From Piscinibacter sp943370595 (GTDB taxonomy: Bacteria; Pseudomonadota; Gammaproteobacteria; Burkholderiales; Burkholderiaceae_C), in contig CALRRO020000003.1 in the NCBI GenBank assembly GCA_943370595.1, positions 398,660 through 462,659 on the forward strand: 64,000 nt of DNA, in the 5' to 3' direction. Both the position numbers and the translations under genes were made by a program. The notes below the pieces were generated by a model. The model had not been told where the DNA came from. It saw only the letters and a list, made by a program, of their open reading frames with translations, and searched no databases. This document shows positions 24,999 through 37,311 of the stretch, piece by piece (within the stretch, counting starts at the first letter, position 1; every line of letters begins with the position of its first letter).

Positions 24999-25616
24999 AT
25001 GCAGGCGCTCGACACCGCCCAGTTGATCGCCATCGCGGCCGCGCTCGGCTGGGCCAGCGGCATGCGGCTGTACCTGGTCGTGTTCCTCACCGGCTTGGCT
25101 GGCTACCTCGGCTGGGTCGAGCTGCCGCAGGGCCTGAAGGTGCTGCAGCACCCGGCGATGCTGGGCGCCAGCGGCTTCATGCTCTTCGTCGAGTTCTTCG
25201 CCGACAAGATCCCCGGGGTCGACACGCTGTGGGATCTGGCGCACACGCTGGTGCGCATCCCGGCCGGCGCGGCGCTCGCCGCATCGGTGTTCGGCGCCGA
25301 CCAGGGCACCTGGGCGATGGCCGCGGCGCTGATGGGCGGCACGCTGGCCGCGACCAGTCACCTCGCCAAGGCCACCACGCGTGCGGCGGCCAACACCTCG
25401 CCCGAGCCCTTCTCCAACATCGGCCTGTCGCTGGCGGGCGATGCCTTCGTGCCGGCGGCGCTGTGGCTGTCCTGGACGCATCCGCTCGCGCTGGCCATCG
25501 TGCTGGCGATCGCCGTCGTCGTGGCGATCGTGCTGATCGTCGTGCTCGGCAAGTTCCTGCGTGCGCTCGCGCGCCGCGTCACCGGGTGGCTGCGCGGTGG
25601 TGCGTCTCCTGTCTGA
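24999..25616 (+). CDS. DUF4126 membrane protein
   Basis: Integral membrane protein of 205 residues with about five membrane segments, matching the DUF4126 pattern (GWASGMRLYLVVFLTGLAGYLGW; FVEFFADKIPGVDTLWDLAHTLVRIPAGAALAA; HLAKATTRAAANTSPEPFSN). Function of the family is unknown. An upstream ATG at 24981 in frame would overlap liuC by 13 bases; the ATG at 24999 is chosen. It is in the middle of the liu operon, eight bases before liuD, so it is co-regulated with leucine breakdown; a transport or membrane role there is possible. Confidence 0.87.
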   Translation: MQALDTAQLIAIAAALGWASGMRLYLVVFLTGLAGYLGWVELPQGLKVLQHPAMLGASGFMLFVEFFADKIPGVDTLWDLAHTLVRIPAGAALAASVFGADQGTWAMAAALMGGTLAATSHLAKATTRAAANTSPEPFSNIGLSLAGDAFVPAALWLSWTHPLALAIVLAIAVVVAIVLIVVLGKFLRALARRVTGWLRGGASPV

Positions 25617-25624
25617 GGTCCCTC

Positions 25625-27625
<2,001 letters not shown>

Positions 27626-27635
27626 GCGAGGGGGC

Positions 27636-28043
27636 TCAGCTGTGGCGCGGCTCGTTGCCGCGGCGGCCCCAGGTCGAGGGCTTGAACCAGCTCGACGGCG
27701 GCTCGGACTTCATCTCCAGCTCGGCAGGGCGCGAGACCCCGAAGCCGGAGGTATTGCTGGCCCAGGCGGTGTCTTGTGCCACGGCGCCGACCGGTTCGTC
27801 GTTGGCCATTCGCAGCTGGCGTGCCATGGCGGCGAGTGCCGGGTCGCCCGAGGCTTCGCAGACCCAGATGGCTTCACGCACTTCACCCTCGGCCTTCATC
27901 AGGTCTCCGATCTCGACCTTCTCGCCGTAGTGGCGGAGCAGCGCAAAATGGATGCGCGTGGCGAGGCGGAGTCGGGTGCTGGTGTCCAAGGTACTTCCTG
28001 AATCGATGGATGTATCTTCCTGTATCAAAGCCGTTACCACCAT
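27636..28043 (-). CDS. Conserved-looking protein of unknown function
   Basis: Soluble protein of 135 residues with no signal peptide or membrane segment. The N-terminal 90 residues look like a compact helical domain (RLRLATRIHFALLRHYGEKVEIGDLMKAEGEVREAIWVCEASGDPALAAMARQL), reminiscent of small hypothetical proteins in Burkholderiales; the tail is proline/serine-rich with WFKPSTWGRR. It converges with liuD (10 bases between stops) and diverges from liuE with 53 bases between starts, so it breaks the liu operon in two. Function unknown. Confidence 0.72.
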   Translation of the reverse strand: MVVTALIQEDTSIDSGSTLDTSTRLRLATRIHFALLRHYGEKVEIGDLMKAEGEVREAIWVCEASGDPALAAMARQLRMANDEPVGAVAQDTAWASNTSGFGVSRPAELEMKSEPPSSWFKPSTWGRRGNEPRHS

Positions 28044-28096
28044 CCCTAGCTGAGGGGAAACGTCGCGCAGCGGCTTCTTTGCACGAGACTTTTTTC

Positions 28097-29011
28097 ATGA
28101 TTCCTTCGAGTGTGCGCATCGTCGACGTCGGCCCGCGTGACGGACTGCAGAACGAGAAGCAGCCGGTGGCCGCTGCCGACAAGATCGAACTGGTGCACCG
28201 GCTGCAGGCGGCTGGCCTGCGCGAGATCGAGGTCACCAGCTTCGTCAGCCCGAAGTGGGTGCCGCAGATGGCCGATAACGCCGAAGTGATGACTGGCATC
28301 ACACGTCGCGCGGATGTCCGCTACTCGGTGCTGACGCCGAACATGAAGGGGCTCGAAGCCGCACTGCTCACGGCGCCGCACGAGGTGGTCGTGTTCGGCG
28401 CGGCCAGCGAAGCCTTCAGCCAGCGCAACATCAACTGCTCGATCGCGGAGTCGGTCGAACGCTTTGCGCCGGTGGTGGCGCTGGCGCACGAACGCGGGCT
28501 GAAGGTGCGCGCCGCAGTGTCGTGTGCGCTGGGCTGCCCTTACCAGGGCGAAGTGAGCGCCGACGAGGTCGAGCATGTCGTGCGCTTGATGAAGGCCATC
28601 GGCGTCGACCACTGCGGCATTGCCGACACCATCGGCGTCGGCACCCCGAAGCGTGTGCAGGCGGCGATGGAACGCGCGCTGAAGCACTTTCCGCTCGCCG
28701 AGGTCAGCGGCCATTTCCACGACACTTACGGCCAGGCGCTGGTGAACATCTACGCCTGCCTGGAGATGGGCATCCACCACTTCGACACCAGCATCGCCGG
28801 CCTGGGCGGCTGCCCTTATGCGAAGGGGGCGACCGGCAACGTCGCCACCGAGGACGTCGTGTTCATGTTGAACGGCCTGGGCATAGCCACCGGCATCGAT
28901 CTCGATGCACTGGTCAACGCCGGCGCGTTCATCTCCGGCGTGCTCGGCCGGCCACCGGTGTCGCGTGCGGGCAAGGCGCTGCTGAGCAAGCGCGAGAAGG
29001 CGGCGGCATGA
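28097..29011 (+). CDS. liuE: Hydroxymethylglutaryl-CoA lyase
   Basis: Lyase of 304 residues that splits HMG-CoA into acetoacetate and acetyl-CoA, the last step of the leucine pathway. The N-terminal DVGPRDGLQNE motif, the metal and catalytic regions (VSCALGCPYQGEVS; SGHFHDTYGQALVN) and the signature GLGGCPYAKGATGNVATED with the active cysteine are present. It has no LiuR palindrome in the 53-base spacer, which is AT-richer than average, so it may have its own promoter or be read through from upstream. The stop overlaps the next start (ATGA). Confidence 0.95.
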   Translation: MIPSSVRIVDVGPRDGLQNEKQPVAAADKIELVHRLQAAGLREIEVTSFVSPKWVPQMADNAEVMTGITRRADVRYSVLTPNMKGLEAALLTAPHEVVVFGAASEAFSQRNINCSIAESVERFAPVVALAHERGLKVRAAVSCALGCPYQGEVSADEVEHVVRLMKAIGVDHCGIADTIGVGTPKRVQAAMERALKHFPLAEVSGHFHDTYGQALVNIYACLEMGIHHFDTSIAGLGGCPYAKGATGNVATEDVVFMLNGLGIATGIDLDALVNAGAFISGVLGRPPVSRAGKALLSKREKAAA

Positions 29012-29499
29012 ACGACGTTCAGTCCGACAGGCCGGAAGGCTTCAGGCGCGTGGCGCAGGCGCTGGCCGAGCGTGACCACCCGCATCCGCCGCTGTGGCTG
29101 GAGGTCTCCGCGCGCACCTCGCAGGAAGCCGCCGATGCGCTCGGCGTCCAGGTCGGCCAGATCGCCAAGAGCGTGATCTTCCGGCGCAAGGCCGACGAGG
29201 TCGCGGTGCTGGTGGTGACCTCGGGCGACAAGCGTGTCGACGAGAAGAAAGTGGCGGCGATCGTCGGTGCGCTCGGCCGCGCCGACGCCGATTTCGTCAA
29301 GTCGCGCACCGGCTTCACCATCGGCGGCGTGTCGCCGCTGGCGCATGCCACTCCCGCGGTGACGCTGATCGACCGCGAGCTGTTCCGCTTCGGCGAGATC
29401 TGGGCGGCCGCAGGGCATCCCAACGGTGTGTTCAAGCTCAGCCCGGCGCAGCTCGAGTCGCTGACCGGCGCGCCGGTGGCCGACGTGGTGCAGTCATGA
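29008..29499 (+). CDS. YbaK/EbsC-type tRNA deacylase
   Basis: Protein of 163 residues of the YbaK/aminoacyl-tRNA deacylase superfamily. The conserved lysine region (VGQIAKSVIFRR) and the TGFTIGGVSPLAH loop are visible. Members hydrolyse mischarged tRNAs such as Cys-tRNA(Pro) or Ala-tRNA(Pro). The size and sequence are nearer to the PrdX/ProXp-like stand-alone group than to E. coli YbaK, so the exact tRNA is uncertain. It overlaps liuE by four bases and the next gene by four bases, so the three are co-translated, apparently for convenience rather than pathway logic. Confidence 0.85.
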   Translation: MNDVQSDRPEGFRRVAQALAERDHPHPPLWLEVSARTSQEAADALGVQVGQIAKSVIFRRKADEVAVLVVTSGDKRVDEKKVAAIVGALGRADADFVKSRTGFTIGGVSPLAHATPAVTLIDRELFRFGEIWAAAGHPNGVFKLSPAQLESLTGAPVADVVQS

Positions 29500-29702
29500 G
29501 CGAGCAGGACACGCCGGTTCCATCCCCCTGCGTCAGCATCTGCAGGATGGACGCCTCCAGCGGCTGGTGCGAAGGCTGCCTGCGCACCATCGACGAGATT
29601 GCCGTCTGGTCGGTGCTCGACGAGGACGAGAAGCGCGCCGTGTGGGCGCTGCTGCCGCAGCGGCGCGAGCTGCTGGCCGCGGTCAAGGACGCGCCGACGT
29701 GA
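29496..29702 (+). CDS. DUF1289 small cysteine-rich protein
   Basis: Protein of 68 residues with the DUF1289 pattern SPCVSICRMDASSGWCEGCLRTIDEI, where four cysteines (in CVSIC and CEGC) are placed to bind a metal or cluster, followed by a helical WALLPQRR tail. Function not established. It overlaps the preceding and following genes by a few bases, so it is part of the same transcript. Confidence 0.87.
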   Translation: MSEQDTPVPSPCVSICRMDASSGWCEGCLRTIDEIAVWSVLDEDEKRAVWALLPQRRELLAAVKDAPT

Positions 29703-30340
29703 AGTCGCTGCAGTTCTGGTTCGATCCGATCTCGCCCTACGCGCACCTCGGATTCGCGCAGTTGCCGCAGGCGCTCGAGGGGCTGTCCTACAGCGTCGAC
29801 TATCGGCCCGTCCTGTTCGCCGGCCTGCTGAAGCAATGGGGGCAGAAGGGGCCGGCCGAGATCGAGCCGAAACGGGCCTGGACCTTCCGCCAGATCGCCT
29901 GGCAGGCCCACCGGCTCGGCATCCGCATCGACACGCCGGCGCAGCACCCGTTCAACCCGCTCGCGCTGCTGCGCCTGCTGCATGCGTGCGCCGCAGAGGG
30001 CGAGGCGCCGAACCGCTGGCAGTGCGAACAGGTGCTGCACCACGTGTGGCACGGCGCGGCCGACGCGAACGATGCGCAGCGCCTGGCCGAGCTGCGCACG
30101 CGCCTCGCGCCTCTGCGCGACCCGGACGGCGACGACGTCAAGCAGTCGCTCAAGGACCTCACCGCGCAGGCGCTCGCGCGCGGTGTCTTCGGCGTGCCGA
30201 CCATCGAGGTCGACGGCCGCCTGTTCTGGGGGCTCGACTCGCTCGAGATGCTCGCCGCCTACCTGCGTGGCGATGCGTGGTTCGATGGTCCCGACTGGGA
30301 CGCCGCGGCCGCAGCGCGACCCGGCATCGCCCGCAGCTGA
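29699..30340 (+). CDS. 2-hydroxychromene-2-carboxylate isomerase-like (DsbA fold)
   Basis: Second kappa-GST/HCCA-isomerase family protein, 213 residues, starting with GTG inside the stop region of the DUF1289 gene. Key segments are FWFDPISPYAHLGF at the N-terminus (SPYA replacing CxxC) and GVFGVPTIEVDGRLFWGLDSLEML near the C-terminus. Likely glutathione-dependent; substrate unknown. Related to but clearly distinct from the protein at 20148. Confidence 0.87.
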   Translation: MKSLQFWFDPISPYAHLGFAQLPQALEGLSYSVDYRPVLFAGLLKQWGQKGPAEIEPKRAWTFRQIAWQAHRLGIRIDTPAQHPFNPLALLRLLHACAAEGEAPNRWQCEQVLHHVWHGAADANDAQRLAELRTRLAPLRDPDGDDVKQSLKDLTAQALARGVFGVPTIEVDGRLFWGLDSLEMLAAYLRGDAWFDGPDWDAAAAARPGIARS

Positions 30341-30371
30341 GCTGACCAAGATCAAGCGCGCAGTGCGCGCC

Positions 30372-30430
30372 GTCAGTTTCACTTCAGTTCCGCGTCAGCC
30401 CGCGTTGGCTGAGCGTCAGAGCTTGGTCAG
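30372..30430 (+). promoter_or_regulatory. Six-unit 11-bp direct-repeat operator before DUF485-actP
   Basis: TCAG occurs at 30373, 30384, 30395, 30416 and 30427, with a degenerate unit (GTTGGC, TTGG at 30405) in the gap, giving spacings of 11, 11, 10, 11 and 11. Most units are GTCAG. Direct repeats one helical turn apart are typical of OmpR/PhoB-type regulators. The last unit ends 63 bases before the DUF485 start, and a TATTCA at 30444 could be the -10. The same architecture occurs at 41419. Confidence 0.75.
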
Positions 30431-30493
30431 TCCGATCGTGGAGTATTCACGAACGGTCTCGCTGAGGCTGCAACGAACGAGAGGAGACACCCC

Positions 30494-30802
30494 ATGGAAG
30501 ACGATCTGGTCAGAAAGATCTCGACCCACCCCAAGTACCTCGAGCTGAAGGCGAAGCGCTCGGCATTCGGCTGGTGGCTCACGCTGGCGATGATGGTCGT
30601 GTACTACGGCTTCATCATGCTGGTGGCTTTCAACAAGCCCTTCCTGTCGCAGCGCCTGGGCGACGGCGTGATGACGATGGGCATCCCCATCGGCTTCGGC
30701 GTGATCGTCTTCACCGTCGTGATCACCGCGTTCTACGTGATGCGCGCCAACAGCCAGTACGACGACCTGACCGAAGCCGTGCGCAAGGGGGTGCTGAAAT
30801 GA
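30494..30802 (+). CDS. yjcH: DUF485 membrane protein (YjcH-like), ActP partner
   Basis: Small membrane protein of 102 residues with two membrane segments (about 26-48 and 60-84) and the typical N-terminus HPKYLELKAKRSAFGWWLTLAMM. DUF485 proteins are nearly always encoded just before the acetate symporter ActP, as here, where the genes overlap by four bases. It probably helps the transporter fold or work. It is first behind the six-repeat operator. GAGGAG-like sequence precedes the start. Confidence 0.93.
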   Translation: MEDDLVRKISTHPKYLELKAKRSAFGWWLTLAMMVVYYGFIMLVAFNKPFLSQRLGDGVMTMGIPIGFGVIVFTVVITAFYVMRANSQYDDLTEAVRKGVLK

Positions 30803-32535
30803 GCCGCTCGATCGCATTCGGGAACACCACCCGCGTCGTGCTGACGCTGGCCGCGCTGCTCGGCGCCGCCGGTGCCGCGCTCGCGGCCGGGGCCGACCTC
30901 GGCCAGGCGCAGAAGCAGGCGACCAACTGGACGGCCATCGGCATGTTCGGCATCTTCGTCGTCGGCACGCTGTTCATCACCAAGTGGGCTGCGGCGCGCA
31001 CCAAGAGCGCAGCCGACTTCTACACCGCCGGTGGCGGCATCACCGGCTTCCAGAACGGCCTGGCGATCGCCGGCGACTACATGTCGGCGGCTTCGTTCCT
31101 GGGCATCTCGGCCGCGGTGATGGCCTCCGGCTTCGACGGCCTGATCTACTCGATCGGCTTCCTGGTCGGCTGGCCGGTCATCACCTTCCTGATGGCCGAA
31201 CGCCTGCGCAACCTCGGCAAGTTCACCTTCGCCGACGTCGCCGCCTTCCGCTTCGAGCAGAAGCCGGTGCGCATCTTCGCGGCCTCGGGCACGCTGGTCG
31301 TCGTCGCGTTCTACCTGATCGCGCAGATGGTCGGTGCGGGCCAGCTCATCAAGCTGCTGTTCGGCCTGGAGTACTGGATCGCGGTGGTCATCGTCGGCGC
31401 GCTGATGATGGTCTACGTGCTGTTCGGCGGCATGACGGCCACCACCTGGGTGCAGATCATCAAGGCGTGTCTGCTGCTCGGCGGCGCCTCGTTCATGGCC
31501 TTCATGGTGATGTGGCAGTTCGGCTTCAGCCCCGAGGCGATGTTCGCCAAGGCCGTGCAGATCAAGGCCGACCTCGCGGTCAACGGTGGCAAGACGGCCG
31601 AAGAAGCCGCCAAACTTGGCCAGTCGATCATGGGCCCAGGCAACTTCGTGAAGGACCCGATCTCGGCGATCAGCTTCGGCATGGCGCTGATGTTCGGCAC
31701 CGCCGGCCTGCCGCACATCCTGATGCGCTTCTTCACCGTGCCCTCGGCCAAGGAAGCGCGCAAGAGCGTCATGTGGGCCACCGGCTGGATCGGCTACTTC
31801 TACCTGCTGACCTTCATCATCGGCTTCGGCGCGATCACCTTCGTGCTGACCAACCCGCAGTTCCTCGACGCCAAGGGCGGCCTGCTGGGCGGCGGCAACA
31901 TGGCCGCCATCCACCTGGCCAATGCGGTGGGCGGCAACGTCTTCCTCGGCTTCATCTCGGCGGTGGCCTTCGCGACCATCCTCGCGGTGGTGGCGGGCCT
32001 GACGCTGTCGGGTGCCTCGGCGGTGTCGCACGACATCTACGCGACGGTGATCAAGCAGGGCAAGGCCGACAGCGCCTCCGAGCTGCGCGTCTCGAAGATG
32101 ACCACCATCGCGCTGGGCATCGTCGCCGTCGTGCTGGGCATCGCTTTCGAGAAGCAGAACATCGCCTTCATGGTGTCGCTGGCCTTCGCGATCGCGGCCT
32201 CGGCCAACTTCCCGGTGCTCTTCATGAGCGTGCTGTGGAAGGACTGCACCACCAAGGGCGCGGTGATCGGCGGCTTCCTCGGCCTGATCTCGTCGGTGGC
32301 GCTGACGGTGGTGTCGCCCTCGGTGTGGGAAGCCACGCTGGGCAACCCCAAGGGTTCCGCGCTGTTCCCCTACACCTCTCCGGCACTGTTCTCGATGACC
32401 ATCGGCTTCGTCGGCATCTGGCTGTTCTCGATCCTCGATCGTGGCGCCCGCGCCAAGGAAGATCGTGCAGGGTTCCTGGCCCAGCAGGTGCGTTCGGAGA
32501 CCGGCATCGGCGCCGCCGGCGCATCGGGTCACTGA
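30799..32535 (+). CDS. actP: Cation/acetate symporter
   Basis: Sodium:solute symporter of 578 residues with about 13 membrane segments after an N-terminal signal-like segment (LTLAALLGAAGAALAAGADL). Motifs match the acetate subgroup: DFYTAGGGITGFQNGLAIAGDYMSAASFLGISA near residues 72-105 and the FGTAGLPHILMRFFTVPSAKEARKS segment. It imports acetate and similar short acids. Neighbouring SSS-kinase, DUF294 and exonuclease genes form the known acetate-module context. A strong hairpin follows the stop. Confidence 0.95.
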   Translation: MSRSIAFGNTTRVVLTLAALLGAAGAALAAGADLGQAQKQATNWTAIGMFGIFVVGTLFITKWAAARTKSAADFYTAGGGITGFQNGLAIAGDYMSAASFLGISAAVMASGFDGLIYSIGFLVGWPVITFLMAERLRNLGKFTFADVAAFRFEQKPVRIFAASGTLVVVAFYLIAQMVGAGQLIKLLFGLEYWIAVVIVGALMMVYVLFGGMTATTWVQIIKACLLLGGASFMAFMVMWQFGFSPEAMFAKAVQIKADLAVNGGKTAEEAAKLGQSIMGPGNFVKDPISAISFGMALMFGTAGLPHILMRFFTVPSAKEARKSVMWATGWIGYFYLLTFIIGFGAITFVLTNPQFLDAKGGLLGGGNMAAIHLANAVGGNVFLGFISAVAFATILAVVAGLTLSGASAVSHDIYATVIKQGKADSASELRVSKMTTIALGIVAVVLGIAFEKQNIAFMVSLAFAIAASANFPVLFMSVLWKDCTTKGAVIGGFLGLISSVALTVVSPSVWEATLGNPKGSALFPYTSPALFSMTIGFVGIWLFSILDRGARAKEDRAGFLAQQVRSETGIGAAGASGH

Positions 32536-32568
32536 TGCTTCGTCGCTAGACGAAACTCAAGCCACCGG

Positions 32569-32607
32569 ACGGGACTGCGGGCACACTGCCTGCGGTCCCG
32601 TTCCTTC
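32569..32607 (+). terminator. Hairpin terminator or attenuator after actP
   Basis: Long stem from 32569 to 32601: ACGGGAC pairs with GTCCCGT, extended inward by a further eight pairs (two G-U) to a three-base CAC loop, then a T-rich TCCTTCATT. It lies 20 bases before the DUF294 start, so it may set the ratio of actP to the downstream regulatory genes. Confidence 0.6.
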
Positions 32608-32620
32608 ATTCGACGGTCCC

Positions 32621-34075
32621 ATGCCTGACAGCCGCGGCCCTGAATCGCAACGCGAGATGCTCTCGCTCGTCACCGCGAAGGTGCGCGATGCCTACGTGCG
32701 CAAGCCCTTCTATGTCGACGGTGCGCTGGACCTGGTGTCGGTCTGCCGGCTGCTGTCGCAGCAGGGGCTGACGGTGGCGCTGGTCCAGGATGCGCAACCC
32801 GGCGGCGAGCGCCTGGGCATCTTCACCACCACCGACCTGCGCGACGCACTGCTGCGCGACACGCCGCCGGCGCAACTGGTGGTACGCGAGGTCGCGCGCT
32901 TCGGCCTGATCGAGATCGACGCCGATGCCGAGCTGTTCGAGGCACTGTGGCTGATGGTGCGCCACCGCGTGCATCGCCTGCTGGTGCGCGATGGCGAGCA
33001 GGTGCTGGGCGTGCTCGGCCAGCTCGACCTGGTCAGCTTCGTCGCCAACCATTCGCACATCGTCGCGGTGCAGATCGACGAGGCGGCCTCGGTCGACGAC
33101 CTGAAGGCCGCGGCGCAGCGCATCGACGCGATGGTCGAGCTGCTGCACGACGGCGGCATCAAGATCGAGCGCATCGCGCGGCTGGTCGGCGAGCTGAACC
33201 ACCGCCTGTTCGCGCGGCTGTGGGGCCTGCTCGCGCCGGCCGGGCTGGTGGCGAACAGCTGCCTGCTGGTGATGGGCAGCGAAGGCCGCGGCGAGCAGAT
33301 CCTCAAGACCGACCAGGACAACGCGCTGCTGCTGCGCGACGGCTTCGAGTTCGCCGGCCTGGACGAGATCGCGGCGCGCTTCAACGCCGCACTCGCCGAA
33401 TTCGGCTACCCGCCGTGCCCGGGCCAGATCATGCTGACCAACCCGTTGTGGCGCTGCGGCGAGTCGGCCTTCCGCGACACGCTGCGCGAATGGGTCTACG
33501 GCAGCGCCGGCGTCAGCGGCAACGACGGCCCGATGCAGCTGGCGATCTTCTTCGACGCCGCCGCGGTGGCTGGCGACGCCACGCTGCTCGACGGCATGCG
33601 CGCCCACCTTGACCGCATCCTCGCCGGCGGCGATGCCTTCCTCGCCCGCTTCGCGGCCGCCGCCGACCAGTTCGACGAGCCGCAGAGCTGGTGGCAGAAG
33701 CTGACGGCACGCAGCGACGAGCAGCCGCTCGACCTGAAGAAGCTCGGCACCTTCCCGATCGTGCATGGCGTGCGTGCACTCAGCCTGGCGCATGGCGTGC
33801 GCGAGAGCGGCACGGCCGACCGGCTGCGCGTGCTGATGGCCAGCGGCGTGGTCGATGCCGAACTCGGCCGCGACCTGCTCGAGGCGCTGCATTACCTGAT
33901 GGGCCTGAAGCTGCGCCACCAGTTGCGCCAGCGCGAGCGCGGCGAGGCGCCGTCCAATCTGGTCAGGCCGTCGGACCTGAGCACGATGGACCGCGACCAG
34001 CTGAAGGATGCGCTGGCCATCAACAAGCGCTTCCGCGCGCTGCTGCGCCAGCGCTTCCGGCTCGACGCGCTGTGA
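32621..34075 (+). CDS. DUF294 nucleotidyltransferase with CBS domains
   Basis: Predicted signalling nucleotidyltransferase of 484 residues. A CBS-domain pair occupies about residues 15-145, then the DUF294 nucleotidyltransferase core with GSEGRGEQILKTDQDNALLL (about 219-238), in which the GSEGR and TDQDN residues correspond to the GlnD-type active site, then a DUF294_C helical domain. It has no cNMP domain. Such proteins are regularly encoded beside actP and CrbS-like kinases, and may modify or sense a component of that system. Target unknown. Confidence 0.9.
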   Translation: MPDSRGPESQREMLSLVTAKVRDAYVRKPFYVDGALDLVSVCRLLSQQGLTVALVQDAQPGGERLGIFTTTDLRDALLRDTPPAQLVVREVARFGLIEIDADAELFEALWLMVRHRVHRLLVRDGEQVLGVLGQLDLVSFVANHSHIVAVQIDEAASVDDLKAAAQRIDAMVELLHDGGIKIERIARLVGELNHRLFARLWGLLAPAGLVANSCLLVMGSEGRGEQILKTDQDNALLLRDGFEFAGLDEIAARFNAALAEFGYPPCPGQIMLTNPLWRCGESAFRDTLREWVYGSAGVSGNDGPMQLAIFFDAAAVAGDATLLDGMRAHLDRILAGGDAFLARFAAAADQFDEPQSWWQKLTARSDEQPLDLKKLGTFPIVHGVRALSLAHGVRESGTADRLRVLMASGVVDAELGRDLLEALHYLMGLKLRHQLRQRERGEAPSNLVRPSDLSTMDRDQLKDALAINKRFRALLRQRFRLDAL

Positions 34076-34088
34076 CGGAGGAGGAGCA

Positions 34089-34291
34089 ATGTCCGAACGC
34101 TTGCGCCACCAGCGGCTCGTCGCGCTCTTCGCCGCCGGCTGGGCGCTGCTGAACTTCCCTCTGCTCACGCTGTGGGACCGGCCGGTGACTGTCGCCGGCA
34201 TCCCGCTGCTGCCGCTGGCGCTGTTCGTTGGCTGGGCCGTGCTGATCGCCGTGGCGGCCTGGGTGGCCGAGGCAACGGAGGACGACGGCTG

Positions 34292-34292
<1 letters not shown>
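34089..34292 (+). CDS. Small two-helix membrane protein
   Basis: Protein of 67 residues with two hydrophobic stretches (LVALFAAGWALLNFPLLTLW and LPLALFVGWAVLIAVAAWVAEA). It has a good GGAGGAG ribosome site and touches the sensor kinase start, since its stop overlaps the next ATG. Small membrane proteins of this type often precede SSS transporters and SSS-kinases and may stabilise them, as DUF485 does for ActP. Function inferred from position only. Confidence 0.8.
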
Positions 34293-36942
<2,650 letters not shown>

Positions 36943-36946
<4 letters not shown>

Positions 36947-37311
36947 GCAAGAAGGTGCTGATCGCGGACGACGAGGCGAACATCGTCATCTCGCTGGAGT
37001 TCCTGATGAAGCGCGAGGGCCACGCCGTGAGCATCGCGCGCGACGGTCCGTCGGCGCTGGCCGCGATCCGCCAGGACCCGCCCGACCTGGTGCTGCTGGA
37101 CGTGATGATGCCGGGGCTGTCCGGCTTCGAGGTCTGCCAGGCGGTGCGCGCTGACGAGTCGCTGGCCGGCGTGAAGATCCTGATGCTCAGTGCCAAGGGC
37201 CGCGACACCGACATCGCCAAGGGCCAGGCGATGGGCGCGGACGCCTACATGACCAAACCCTTCTCGACCCGCGAGCTGGCCGAGAAGGTGCGCGAGCTGT
37301 TGGGGTCATGA
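36943..37311 (+). CDS. Single-domain response regulator
   Basis: Receiver domain of 122 residues with no output domain. Acid residues D9 and D10, phospho-acceptor D53 (LLDVMMPG), S83 and K105 (MTKPFS) are all present, so it should be phosphorylated by the upstream kinase. CrbR-type partners normally carry a helix-turn-helix, which is missing here. Four-base overlaps with the kinase and with the next gene suggest that the three proteins act as a set. It may pass the signal to the membrane pseudokinase-exonuclease or to another protein. Confidence 0.94.
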
